Part shown: positions 1 to 6,819 of the stretch, one piece after another | Layout of the letters: the number at the start of each line of letters is the position of its first letter | Position numbering within the stretch: position 1 is the stretch's first letter | From: an uncultured bacterium | GTDB taxonomy: Bacteria; Pseudomonadota; Gammaproteobacteria; Burkholderiales; Burkholderiaceae_D | Direction of reading: 5' to 3' | Assembly (NCBI GenBank): GCA_903872555.1 | Contig: CAIQLE010000119.1 | Coordinates: 1-8,533, forward strand | DNA length: 8,533 nt | Program-made: the position numbers and the translations under genes | The notes under the pieces: model-generated | The model's input: only the letters and a program-made list of their open reading frames with translations | Databases searched by the model: none | Told to the model about the DNA's origin: nothing

Positions 1-1268
1 GCATTCGATTTCACGAACTTCGCCACACGCCATGCAAACATCATGTCTTGCAACTGCTGCGGTGTCGGCTGTTTTTTGCTGACGATCTTCAGCTCGGCCA
101 GTTCGACATTCTTTGCATCTGGTGATTGCAGCAGCAGACCGCCACCGACACGCTTCATGTCGTAATTATTCATGACACGTGCCAACGGTATCTCCAGCAA
201 GCGTACATTCTGCTTGGCTTCGAAAATCTTCAGCGCGTCTGCGGTGAAGGAAGGCGCGATCAGGACTTCGACAAATTGTTTGGCAACCGCTTCAGCTGCC
301 TTGCCATCGAGCTCGCAGTTGAAAGCGATGATGCCGCCAAAGGCGGAGGTAGGGTCGGTCTGAAAAGCTTTGGCATAGGCCTCGCCCGCATTCGCGCCGA
401 CGGCCACGCCACAAGGGTTGGCATGCTTGATGATGACGCAGGCATGGCCTTCAAACGTCTTGACGCATTCCCAGGCAGCATCCGCATCCGCGATATTGTT
501 ATACGAGAGTTCCTTGCCCTGCAGCTGACGGTAATTCGCCAGCGCGCCATCGACAGGCTTCACATCACGATAGAAGGCCGCCGACTGATGCGGATTTTCA
601 CCATAGCGCATTTCCTGCACCTTACTGAAGTGCAGATTCAGTGTCTCTGGATAAGCGGAGCGCGTCGCATGTTCACGATCCTGACCGAGTGAGCTCAGGT
701 AATTCGTGATGGCACCATCGTACTGTGCGGTGTGGGCGAATACTTTTTTGGCCAGCGAGAAGCGTGTCTCGTAACTCACATCGCCCTGCTGCGCGTGCAT
801 CTCGCTCAGCACCTGCGCATAATCAGCAGGATCACAAATAACAACGACATCTTTGTGATTCTTGGCAGAGGAACGCAGCATGGCCGGTCCACCGATATCA
901 ATGTTTTCTATCGCATCTTCCAGTGAGCACTGGTCTTTGGCGACCGTTTGCTGGAAAGGATAGAGATTCACCACCACCATATCGATGGTGGGAATATCGT
1001 GCTGCGCCAGTGCATCCATGTGCGCAGGAAAATCGCGGCGCGCCAGTATGCCGCCATGCACCTTGGGATGCAGAGTCTTGACGCGCCCGTCCAGCATCTC
1101 AGGAAAACCGGTGTAATCCGCTACCTCGGTCACGGCCAGTCCATGCTCGGCGAGTAGCTTGGCAGTGCCGCCGGTTGAGAGCAGCCTGACATTCATGGCT
1201 GCCAGTGCGCGTGCAAATTCGAGCACGCCGGTTTTATCTGAAACGGAAATCAGTGCTTGTTTGATCAT
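1..1268 (-). CDS. purH: PurH, bifunctional AICAR formyltransferase / IMP cyclohydrolase (partial, C-terminus off the window)
   Basis: PurH carries out the last two steps of de novo purine synthesis in the cytoplasm: formylation of AICAR with 10-formyl-THF, then ring closure to IMP. I translated the minus strand from ATG at 1268 to the window edge: 422 codons with no stop or frameshift. The N-terminus ([14 protein letters not shown]) and STGGT near residue 33-37 belong to the MGS-like IMP cyclohydrolase domain, about residues 1-145. The transformylase domain follows, with MRYGENPHQ at 220-228 and the IIKHANPCG motif holding the family's catalytic Lys-His pair at K281-H282. The family is about 525 residues, so roughly 100 are missing on the left. 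No clear Shine-Dalgarno precedes the ATG. The gene starts 28 bp after the fis stop, so it probably shares a transcript with dusB and fis. Identity is very secure. Confidence 0.97.
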   Translation of the reverse strand, partial: MIKQALISVSDKTGVLEFARALAAMNVRLLSTGGTAKLLAEHGLAVTEVADYTGFPEMLDGRVKTLHPKVHGGILARRDFPAHMDALAQHDIPTIDMVVVNLYPFQQTVAKDQCSLEDAIENIDIGGPAMLRSSAKNHKDVVVICDPADYAQVLSEMHAQQGDVSYETRFSLAKKVFAHTAQYDGAITNYLSSLGQDREHATRSAYPETLNLHFSKVQEMRYGENPHQSAAFYRDVKPVDGALANYRQLQGKELSYNNIADADAAWECVKTFEGHACVIIKHANPCGVAVGANAGEAYAKAFQTDPTSAFGGIIAFNCELDGKAAEAVAKQFVEVLIAPSFTADALKIFEAKQNVRLLEIPLARVMNNYDMKRVGGGLLLQSPDAKNVELAELKIVSKKQPTPQQLQDMMFAWRVAKFVKSN

Positions 1269-1296
1269 GGGTAGGGAATAAGAAAGCGAGCGTAGC

Positions 1297-1530
1297 TCAG
1301 AGCAAGTCGTGTTGTTGCAGTTTCTTGCGCAAGGTATTGCGATTGATGCCCAGCATGTCGGCAGCATGTGACTGATTGCCATCGGCACGCATCATCACCG
1401 CCTCAAGGATAGGCTTTTCTACGGTAAAAACCACCATCTCGTAGACATTACTGGGTTGCTGTTCTCCCAAGTCGCGAAAATATTTTTCGAGACTTTTTCT
1501 CACGACATCCTGAATATTGTCTTTGCTCAT
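1297..1530 (-). CDS. fis: Fis family DNA-binding protein
   Basis: A small Fis (factor for inversion stimulation) homologue of 77 residues. Fis is a homodimeric nucleoid protein that bends DNA and modulates rRNA, tRNA and metabolic promoters. The C-terminal half is diagnostic: helix-turn-helix residues at about 51-72 ([20 protein letters not shown]) closely match the C-terminus of enterobacterial Fis. The protein is about 20 residues shorter than E. coli Fis (98 aa), which is usual for the betaproteobacterial form as I recall it; the shortening lies at the N-terminus, where E. coli Fis has the beta-hairpin that contacts Hin/Gin-type invertases. The gene begins 30 bp after dusB, the same dusB-fis pairing as in enterobacteria, and purH follows 28 bp downstream. 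No strong ribosome binding site is visible; AGG lies about 9-10 nt before the ATG. Confidence 0.93.
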   Translation of the reverse strand: MSKDNIQDVVRKSLEKYFRDLGEQQPSNVYEMVVFTVEKPILEAVMMRADGNQSHAADMLGINRNTLRKKLQQHDLL

Positions 1531-1560
1531 GGTGTATCGCCTGCGGAAAATGTTGCTTCT

Positions 1561-2577
1561 TTATGCAGCCAGTTTTTGTGCAGCGGGGGCATATTGTAAC
1601 CGCTCGCCCAGTGCCAGCTGCGATTCGAAAAAGTGGTCGACGGCCGCAAGCTGTGTCGCACAATCTTCGATCAGGTTCATGGTCTGGCGAAATAATTCGC
1701 CGCCTTCCAGATCTCTGACATACCAGCCTATATGTTTGCGTGCAGTACGCACGCCCAAATAGTCGCCATAAAAGGCGTAGTGCGCGCGCAGGTGCTGATC
1801 CATTAGCTGACGCACTTCTTCTATGCTGGGTGCGGGCATCAACTGACCTGTTTGTAAAAAATACGCGATCTCGCGAAATATCCAGGGCCTGCCCTGAGCG
1901 GCACGTCCGATCATCACAGCATCAGCGCCTGTTTTTTCCAGCACGTACTGCGCTTTCTGAGGACTATCGATGTCACCATTGGCCACCACAGGTAAGCTGA
2001 CACTGGCCTTCACCGCAGCAATCGTGTCGTATTCGGCTTGCCCGGTATAGGCATCGGCACGGGTGCGGCCATGCAAGGTCAGCATGGCAATGCCACTCTC
2101 TTGTGCAATGCGCGCAATGCTGAGCGCATTTTTATGTTCCCGGTCCCAGCCGGTGCGAAATTTGAGTGTGACCGGAACATCGACTGCACTGACCACCGCT
2201 TGCAGTAAGCTGGCCACCAGCTTTTCATCCCGCAACAAAGCTGAGCCGCACCAATTGTTGCAGACTTTTTTAACCGGGCAGCCCATATTGATGTCAATGA
2301 TCTGCGCACCGCGCTCAACATTGAAGCGCGCAGCTTCCGCCAGTAAATGAGGGTCAGCACCTGCGATCTGCACCGCCTTGGGCTCCATCTCACCTTCATG
2401 ATTGATGCGGCGCGAAGTTTTTTCGCTCGCCCACACACGCGGATTCGAGGCGGCCATCTCAGAGACGGCATAACCGGCGCCGAGTTCCTTGCACAACTGG
2501 CGGAATGGCCTGTCCGTCACACCCGCCATGGGTGCAACAAAGACATTGTTGCGAAGTTGATAGGGACCGAGTTGCAT
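1561..2577 (-). CDS. dusB: DusB, tRNA-dihydrouridine synthase B
   Basis: An FMN-dependent enzyme that reduces specific uridines in the tRNA D-loop to dihydrouridine using NADPH. The 338-residue product has the family length. The N-terminal VAPMAGVTDRPFR (about 14-26) starts the TIM barrel that binds FMN. INMGCPVKKV contains C100, the residue expected to be the catalytic acid. LTLHGRTR and VVANGDID are further flavin and substrate strands, and GADAVMIGRAAQGRPWIF is the phosphate-binding region; the helical C-terminal domain follows. An oddity is NNWCGSALL, where C110 replaces the Ala I expect in this segment. The ATG at 2577 lies 48 bp after the phosphatase stop, with no strong Shine-Dalgarno and no terminator-like hairpin between them, so read-through from upstream is possible. 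fis follows after 30 bp. DusB rather than DusA or DusC is chosen from the fis linkage and sequence resemblance. Confidence 0.95.
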   Translation of the reverse strand: MQLGPYQLRNNVFVAPMAGVTDRPFRQLCKELGAGYAVSEMAASNPRVWASEKTSRRINHEGEMEPKAVQIAGADPHLLAEAARFNVERGAQIIDINMGCPVKKVCNNWCGSALLRDEKLVASLLQAVVSAVDVPVTLKFRTGWDREHKNALSIARIAQESGIAMLTLHGRTRADAYTGQAEYDTIAAVKASVSLPVVANGDIDSPQKAQYVLEKTGADAVMIGRAAQGRPWIFREIAYFLQTGQLMPAPSIEEVRQLMDQHLRAHYAFYGDYLGVRTARKHIGWYVRDLEGGELFRQTMNLIEDCATQLAAVDHFFESQLALGERLQYAPAAQKLAA

Positions 2578-2625
2578 GCTTAGTTCGTCAGGGAAGGTCG
2601 GGTATTTTAAACGCTGTCATCAATA

Positions 2626-3321
2626 TCAGGCAGCAGGATGCGAGCGATCGATTTCATCCAGTCCTGCCGCTTCAAGGTGCGTCGCATCCGCCCAGGTCAG
2701 CACATGAAAGCGCTGACCATCCCACTGCAGATGATTGATCGCCGCATTCACAATACCGAAGTTGCGCTCAGCCTCCAGCGTCATGCCTCTCGCCTCACGA
2801 TACAGACAGTCCAGTACGCCGCCATGGGTAACGATCACGACAGCGCCATGCTGAGTGTGAGTGCTGTCAGCTTCAGCATCACTCGCTTCATGGCTGCGCA
2901 TGATGTGAGTGACCGCCTCAACTGAGCGCTGATGAAATTCTTGCAGCGTCTCTGCTTCACGCTCACCGGCAGGAAAGCGCGCCCCAGGTTCGCGTGCGCG
3001 CCACTGGGCAAAGGCCTCGGGATACCGCTCACTGATATCGGCATACAGTAAGCCTTCGAAAGCTCCGTAACAACGCTCGCGCAAGGAAGTATGAAGACTC
3101 ACAGTCAGTGCATGCGAATTCGCCACTGCTTGTGCCGTATCGCGCGCCCGCTGCAGATCACTGGCGTATACAGCTTGCACTGGTACGACCGACAGCGCAT
3201 CACCTAAAGCCTGTGCCTGACGCTGACCCACTTCATTCAGGGGAATATCAATATGGCCCTGCATGCGTCGCACACGGTTCCATGCTGTCTCACCGTGACG
3301 TATAAGCAAAAGGTCCATCAT
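2626..3321 (-). CDS. Histidine phosphatase family protein (phosphoglycerate-mutase-like)
   Basis: A histidine phosphatase superfamily enzyme, cofactor-independent of metal, that forms a phospho-histidine intermediate. Starting at ATG 3321 it has 231 residues. LLIRHGET holds the nucleophile H9 with R8. GHIDIPLNEVGQRQA is the usual following loop. E89 in CYGAFEGL fits the acid-base residue, and VTHGGVLDCL holds the second His, H166. The frame can be extended to a TTG at 3333, but GGAAAAG at 3331-3325 gives a Shine-Dalgarno with its GGA about 7 nt before ATG 3321, which favours the ATG; the next codon (3318) is also ATG. A hydrophilic stretch around residues 145-160, rich in Asp, Glu, Ser and His, precedes the second motif and may be a loop insertion. 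The substrate cannot be told from sequence: GpmB-like sugar phosphatases and CobC-like alpha-ribazole phosphatases share these motifs, and no cobalamin gene is nearby. Confidence 0.9.
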   Translation of the reverse strand: MMDLLLIRHGETAWNRVRRMQGHIDIPLNEVGQRQAQALGDALSVVPVQAVYASDLQRARDTAQAVANSHALTVSLHTSLRERCYGAFEGLLYADISERYPEAFAQWRAREPGARFPAGEREAETLQEFHQRSVEAVTHIMRSHEASDAEADSTHTQHGAVVIVTHGGVLDCLYREARGMTLEAERNFGIVNAAINHLQWDGQRFHVLTWADATHLEAAGLDEIDRSHPAA

Positions 3322-3397
3322 GGGCTTTTCCAAAAATGCATACGCGTGTTGATATGAAATTGATACAACTATTGATGGGACTATTAATGCGACTATG

Positions 3398-3429
3398 AAT
3401 ACGCTTAATGAAAAATACGCTTAATGAAA
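3398..3429. repeat. Perfect tandem repeat, 2 x 16 bp
   Basis: The unit AATACGCTTAATGAAA occurs twice back to back, at 3398-3413 and 3414-3429, with no mismatch. It sits in the 127-bp gap between dtd (ends 3449) and the phosphatase start (3321). Looser related blocks lie beside it: GACTATTAATGC at 3379-3390 and GACTATGAATACGC at 3391-3404, as well as three TTGAT words between about 3353 and 3376. The gap is more AT-rich than the flanking genes. It could be slipped-strand duplication in the untranslated leader or promoter of the phosphatase gene; no function is shown by the sequence. Confidence 0.9.
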
Positions 3430-3448
3430 TCGGGTGTGGCTTAAATTT

Positions 3449-3898
3449 TCAGACTGCGGGCGCAACCTGCAACCAAAAAGTGACAGGCCCATCGTTAATC
3501 AATGACACCTGCATGTCGGCACCGAAACGACCTGTCTCCACCACGCTATGTAAGGCACGCGCACGATCCACGGTATAACTAAATAATTCACGCGCCAGGT
3601 CAGGCGCTGCTGCCGGAGTGAATGAAGGTCGCGTGCCCGAACGGGTATCTGCTGCCAGCGTAAATTGCGGCACCAGCAACAGGCCACCACTGATCTGCGC
3701 CAGATTCAGATTCATCTTGCCATCAGCATCAGGAAAGACACGATAGGCCAGCATTTTCGCCAGCAAGGCCTCGGCTTCTTTTTGCGTATCACCTTTTTCA
3801 GCACACAGCAGCACCATCAGGCCACGCGCAATACGACCCACGCACTCACCTTGTATGGAGACACTGGCTTCGGAGACGCGCTGTAAGAGAGCAATCAC
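3449..3898 (-). CDS. dtd: Dtd, D-aminoacyl-tRNA deacylase
   Basis: Dtd hydrolyses D-aminoacyl-tRNAs such as D-Tyr-tRNA (and Gly-tRNA(Ala)), protecting translation from D-amino acids. The 149-residue length is typical. The N-terminus [13 protein letters not shown] is canonical but begins with GTG at 3898; the ORF aligns with the family from its first residue, so I accept the GTG. Q6 and the [11 protein letters not shown] motif with the Gly-cisPro pair G137-P138 are present. The first active-site motif reads [10 protein letters not shown], so position 77 is Pro where the family typically has Ser (SQFTL). No good Shine-Dalgarno is seen. The gene lies downstream of tyrS on the same strand, a sensible pairing because TyrRS is known to mischarge D-Tyr, but a probable terminator lies between them at 3915-3941. 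Confidence 0.95.
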   Translation of the reverse strand: MIALLQRVSEASVSIQGECVGRIARGLMVLLCAEKGDTQKEAEALLAKMLAYRVFPDADGKMNLNLAQISGGLLLVPQFTLAADTRSGTRPSFTPAAAPDLARELFSYTVDRARALHSVVETGRFGADMQVSLINDGPVTFWLQVAPAV

Positions 3899-3914
3899 GG
3901 GCTATATCTTTGAA

Positions 3915-3941
3915 TAAAAAAGTTGACGCTGGTTCAGCGCC
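3915..3941 (-). terminator. Probable intrinsic terminator between tyrS and dtd
   Basis: Read on the minus strand, GGCGCTG (3941-3935) pairs with CAGCGTC (3931-3925) across a 3-nt AAC loop, with one G-U pair. After a 3-4 nt gap the strand runs CTTTTTTAT (3922-3914). The stem is short and the T-tract slightly offset, so efficiency may be modest. It would end transcripts from tyrS before dtd. Confidence 0.5.
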
Positions 3942-3959
3942 TTAAGGATGGGTATGCAG

Positions 3960-4000
3960 CAAACAGAAACTGGCATCAGCGCCTTGCCAGTTTCTGTTTG
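3960..4000 (-). terminator. Perfect 16-bp hairpin just after tyrS
   Basis: Arms at 3960-3975 (CAAACAGAAACTGGCA) and 3985-4000 are exact reverse complements around a 9-nt loop at 3976-3984. The hairpin starts 10 bp after the tyrS stop codon (4010-4012). On the minus strand the descending arm is T-rich (GTTTCTGTTTG) but is not followed by a clean T-tract. It is probably a terminator or a 3'-end stabiliser, acting together with the smaller T-tailed hairpin about 20 bp further on. Confidence 0.6.
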
Positions 4001-4009
4001 TGATCTATC

Positions 4010-5281
4010 TCAGCTCAGGGTGACGCGTGCAAATTTACGCTTGCCGACTTGCACAACAAAAGTGCCGGCCTCGACTTTCAGGCCTTTGTCGCTGATGGTG
4101 ACGCCATCGATACGCACGCCGCCCTGCTCCACCATGCGCAATGCTTCAGAAGAAGAAGCGCAGAGATTGGCTTGCTTGAGCAACTGACCTATGCCCATGG
4201 GAGCGCCTGACAGCGCAAGCTCGGGCACTTCATCCGGAATGCCGCCACGGGCGCGATGATTAAAATCAGTCAAGGCATCTTCAGCGGCCTGACGGTGATG
4301 GAAACGTTCAACAATTTCCTGCGCCAGCAATACTTTGATGTCGCGCGGATTGCGTCCGCCTTCCACTTCCGATTTAAATTGAGCAATCTCGGTCAGTGAG
4401 CGGAAAGACAGCAATTCGTAATAACGCCACATCATCACGTCAGAAATACTCATGACTTTGGCGAACATGGTGTTGCCGGGTTCGGTGATGCCTATGTAAT
4501 TTCCCTTGGATTTGGACATCTTATCGACGCCGTCCAGACCTTCAAGCAAGGGCATGGTGAGTATGCACTGCGGCACCTGACCATAATCTTTTTGCAACTC
4601 ACGTCCCACCAGCAAATTAAACTTTTGGTCCGTGCCGCCGATTTCCAGATCTGACTTCAGGGCCACTGAGTCATAGCCCTGCATCAGCGGGTAAAGCAGT
4701 TCGTGGACCGAGATCGGCGTGCCGGCCTTGAAACGCTTGGTGAAATCCTCGCGCTCAAGGATACGGGCAACGGTGTAACGGGCCGAGAGCTCGATCATGC
4801 CGCGTGCGCCCAGAGGATCACACCATTCCGAGTTGTAACGGATTTCCGTGCGCGCCGGATCAAGCACCAGACTGGCCTGCGCGAAATAGGTCTTGGCGTT
4901 TTGTTCGATTTGCTCGCGGGTCAGCGGCGGACGCGTGATATTGCGGCCCGAAGGATCGCCGATCATTGAGGTGAAGTCACCGATCAGGAAAATGACCGTG
5001 TGGCCCAGATCTTGCAACTGTCGCATCTTGTTGAGCACCACGGTGTGGCCCAGATGCAGATCCGGTGCAGTCGGGTCCAGACCCAGTTTAATGCGCAGGG
5101 GCTGGCCGTTTTTTTCGGAAGCTGCCAGCTTTTGGGCGAATTCGGTCTCGATCAGCAGTTCGTCGACGCCGCGTTTGACGATGGCGAGGGCGGACTGAAC
5201 CGCTTCAGTAAGGGGCAGGCTGGGTGCAGATGCACCAGCTTGGTGTGGCACTGCAGTATCACGCGGAGAATTGGCGGTCAT
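4010..5281 (-). CDS. tyrS: Tyrosyl-tRNA synthetase
   Basis: A class I aminoacyl-tRNA synthetase that activates tyrosine with ATP and charges tRNA(Tyr). From ATG 5281 the protein has 423 residues. The HIGH-type motif is HLGH at 76-79 in [21 protein letters not shown] (about 215-222) belongs to the active-site region, and the KMSKS loop is exact at 254-258. The C-terminal 60 or so residues (from about 363) form an S4-like RNA-binding domain, with [16 protein letters not shown] as its core. The frame is open to another ATG at 5311, adding ten residues; I prefer 5281 because family members usually begin close to the [20 protein letters not shown] segment and the extension adds only a non-conserved leader. 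Neither start has a clear Shine-Dalgarno. The gene diverges from the M23 peptidase gene and is followed by two hairpins. Confidence 0.95.
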   Translation of the reverse strand: MTANSPRDTAVPHQAGASAPSLPLTEAVQSALAIVKRGVDELLIETEFAQKLAASEKNGQPLRIKLGLDPTAPDLHLGHTVVLNKMRQLQDLGHTVIFLIGDFTSMIGDPSGRNITRPPLTREQIEQNAKTYFAQASLVLDPARTEIRYNSEWCDPLGARGMIELSARYTVARILEREDFTKRFKAGTPISVHELLYPLMQGYDSVALKSDLEIGGTDQKFNLLVGRELQKDYGQVPQCILTMPLLEGLDGVDKMSKSKGNYIGITEPGNTMFAKVMSISDVMMWRYYELLSFRSLTEIAQFKSEVEGGRNPRDIKVLLAQEIVERFHHRQAAEDALTDFNHRARGGIPDEVPELALSGAPMGIGQLLKQANLCASSSEALRMVEQGGVRIDGVTISDKGLKVEAGTFVVQVGKRKFARVTLS

Positions 5282-5320
5282 AAGTACTTGTATCTGCTCA
5301 ATAAAACGCATTTGTGCATT

Positions 5321-5329
5321 TGCTATAAT
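5321..5329 (+). promoter_or_regulatory. Extended -10 promoter for the M23 peptidase-anmK unit
   Basis: TGCTATAAT is a perfect extended -10 element (TG at 5321-5322, TATAAT at 5324-5329). The hexamer where a -35 should lie (5301-5306, ATAAAA, 17-bp spacing) is poor, as is common with extended -10 promoters. Transcription would start near 5336, giving a leader of about 70 nt before the ATG at 5409. The element lies only about 10-40 bp upstream of the two candidate tyrS starts on the other strand, so the divergent promoters may overlap. Confidence 0.6.
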
Positions 5330-5408
5330 GCGCGCCCTGTTTTGCTTTTTATGAATCTTCGGCTGGCTTGCCGCCGAATTTCCAAAACCTCAAATTTTAA
5401 CTTATTGC

Positions 5409-6764
5409 ATGAGTCTTAGAGACAAATTCCTGGAAGCCGTAGCAGCAAAGTGGTCAGCACTGCGCGCTTCCCGCAAGACTCGCGTCCTGACGGGCATGGC
5501 GGCAGGGTTTTCCCTGATTGCCTTTGGTGCTGCCGGCGTTGCGCCGAATGTGCCAGATGCCTCCGATCTGCCGGTGCGCGTGCTGGTGCAGGAACTGGCT
5601 CTGCCTGATCTGGCCACACAGATTCAGTCGCTCAGCACCCAGCCCGGACAATTCATTAGCGAAGAACGTGTGCGGCCGGGCGACAGCCTGGCAGCCCTGC
5701 TGGACCGACTCGGCGTGGATGACCCTCAGGCGGCCAGTTTCATACGCTCCGATGCCACCGCAAGCAAGCTGATGAATCTGCGTCCGGGTCGCCGTATGCA
5801 GGCCACCGTTAATCAAGAGGGAAAACTCTTATCTGCCACTGCCTTGCTGGGTGACGGACGCGACGAGCTAAAACGCCTGCTGATACAGCGTCAGGGCGAT
5901 GCACTCAGCGCGCTGCAGACGGATGTGCGCATGGACAGCCGGGTAGAAATGCGCTCGGGTGAAATCCGTTCCTCTTTGTTTGCAGCAACCGATGCGGCTC
6001 AGGTGCCAGACGCGGTTGCGATGCAGATCGTGGATATTTTTTCTTCTGACATCGACTTCGCCTCGGACCTGCGTAAAGGCGACCGTTTTCAAGTCATTTA
6101 CGAAACCTTTTGGAATAACGGCGAAGCCGTGCGCACCGGCCGCATACTGGCGGTTGAATTCCGCAATGCAGGTAAAAATTATCAGGCGGTCTGGTATGCA
6201 CAGCATGGAAGTGAGCAAGGTGCCTACTATGATCTGCAAGGCAAGGCACTCAAGAAAGCCTTCCTGAAATCACCTCTGCAATTTTCGCGCGTGACCTCAG
6301 GATTTTCTATGCGTTTGCATCCTATTTCCGGCCTGTGGAAACAGCATAAGGGCATTGATTTCGCTGCACCTGTCGGCACGCCTATACGCGCCGCCAGCGA
6401 TGGCATGGTTGATTTCGCCGGCGCACAGGGTGGCTACGGCAATATGGTGATTCTGCGTCATGGTCCTGTGTATTCGACGGTCTATGCGCATATGAGCCGT
6501 ATTGCACCCGTCGCCAAACGCGGCACCATTGTCTCGCAGGGTGATGTGATCGGCTATGTGGGCACTAGCGGCTGGTCCACCGGCCCGCACCTGCATTATG
6601 AATTCCGCGTCAACAATGATGCGCGTGATCCGAACACGATCGCTACACCGCCGGTGCCTGCTCTGGCCGAGGCTGATCTGCAGACCTTCCATCGTATGGC
6701 GGATGACATGAATCATCGCTTCGCGCTGATGTCACCCAAAACCGTGCAACTGGCCGCGCGCTAA
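5409..6764 (+). CDS. M23 family metallopeptidase, MepM-like peptidoglycan endopeptidase
   Basis: A LytM/M23 zinc peptidase likely to cut peptide cross-links in peptidoglycan and permit wall expansion. The 451 residues comprise a short basic cytoplasmic N-terminus (RASRKTR, 19-25), one hydrophobic segment at about 26-46 (membrane anchor or uncleaved signal), an OapA/LysM-like region around 82-140 (RVRPGDSLAALLDRLG), a linker domain, and an M23 domain from about 290 to 410. All expected residues are present: GFSMRLHP 298-305, H313 and D317 of HKGID, H361 of YAHM, and H394/H396 of HLH, so the enzyme should be active. Size and order resemble E. coli MepM (about 440 aa). A stop at 5397-5399 in frame makes the ATG at 5409 the first possible ATG; no Shine-Dalgarno is visible. 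anmK follows after 55 bp, joining wall hydrolysis with muropeptide recycling. Exact bond specificity is inferred. Confidence 0.92.
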   Translation: MSLRDKFLEAVAAKWSALRASRKTRVLTGMAAGFSLIAFGAAGVAPNVPDASDLPVRVLVQELALPDLATQIQSLSTQPGQFISEERVRPGDSLAALLDRLGVDDPQAASFIRSDATASKLMNLRPGRRMQATVNQEGKLLSATALLGDGRDELKRLLIQRQGDALSALQTDVRMDSRVEMRSGEIRSSLFAATDAAQVPDAVAMQIVDIFSSDIDFASDLRKGDRFQVIYETFWNNGEAVRTGRILAVEFRNAGKNYQAVWYAQHGSEQGAYYDLQGKALKKAFLKSPLQFSRVTSGFSMRLHPISGLWKQHKGIDFAAPVGTPIRAASDGMVDFAGAQGGYGNMVILRHGPVYSTVYAHMSRIAPVAKRGTIVSQGDVIGYVGTSGWSTGPHLHYEFRVNNDARDPNTIATPPVPALAEADLQTFHRMADDMNHRFALMSPKTVQLAAR

Positions 6765-6772
6765 ATCTTTCC

Positions 6773-6809
6773 TGACTGATGGATACCGCAGTCCGCGGCC
6801 CATCAGTTA
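6773..6809 (+). other. Strong hairpin in the M23 peptidase-anmK gap, no T-tract
   Basis: ACTGATGG (6775-6782) pairs exactly with CCATCAGT (6800-6807), extended by one G-U and one T-A pair to 6773 and 6809. An inner stem CCGC (6786-6789) with GCGG (6795-6798) closes on a 5-nt loop. The following bases (TAAGATTCTG) hold no T-run, so this is not a classical intrinsic terminator. The stem ends 10 nt before the anmK ATG and touches the only Shine-Dalgarno-like bases (TAAGA, 6808-6812). It could be a processing or stability element, or could limit anmK translation. Confidence 0.55.
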
Positions 6810-6819
6810 AGATTCTGCG

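Noticed and set aside
126..692. Plus-strand open frame of 188 codons
   Set aside because: It lies wholly antisense to purH, which is continuous and clearly coding on the minus strand; the translated product shows no family features.
2578..2625. Possible promoter or terminator between the phosphatase gene and dusB
   Set aside because: TTTAAAAT resembles a -10 element but no -35 lies at a proper distance, and no stable hairpin is visible.
3322..3333. TTG start at 3333 for the histidine phosphatase
   Set aside because: The Shine-Dalgarno-like GGAAAAG overlaps the first codons of that extension and is correctly spaced for the ATG at 3321.
3398..3429. Possible CRISPR-like or attachment-site repeat
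   Set aside because: Only two units directly adjoining without spacers, and no integrase, cas gene or tRNA nearby.
5282..5311. Upstream tyrS start at 5311 as the true start
   Set aside because: It adds ten non-conserved residues and has no Shine-Dalgarno; kept as an alternative in the tyrS entry, not excluded.
5454..6716. Several minus-strand open frames of 120-140 codons under the M23 peptidase gene
   Set aside because: They are antisense to an intact M23 peptidase gene with all catalytic residues and have no recognisable motifs.
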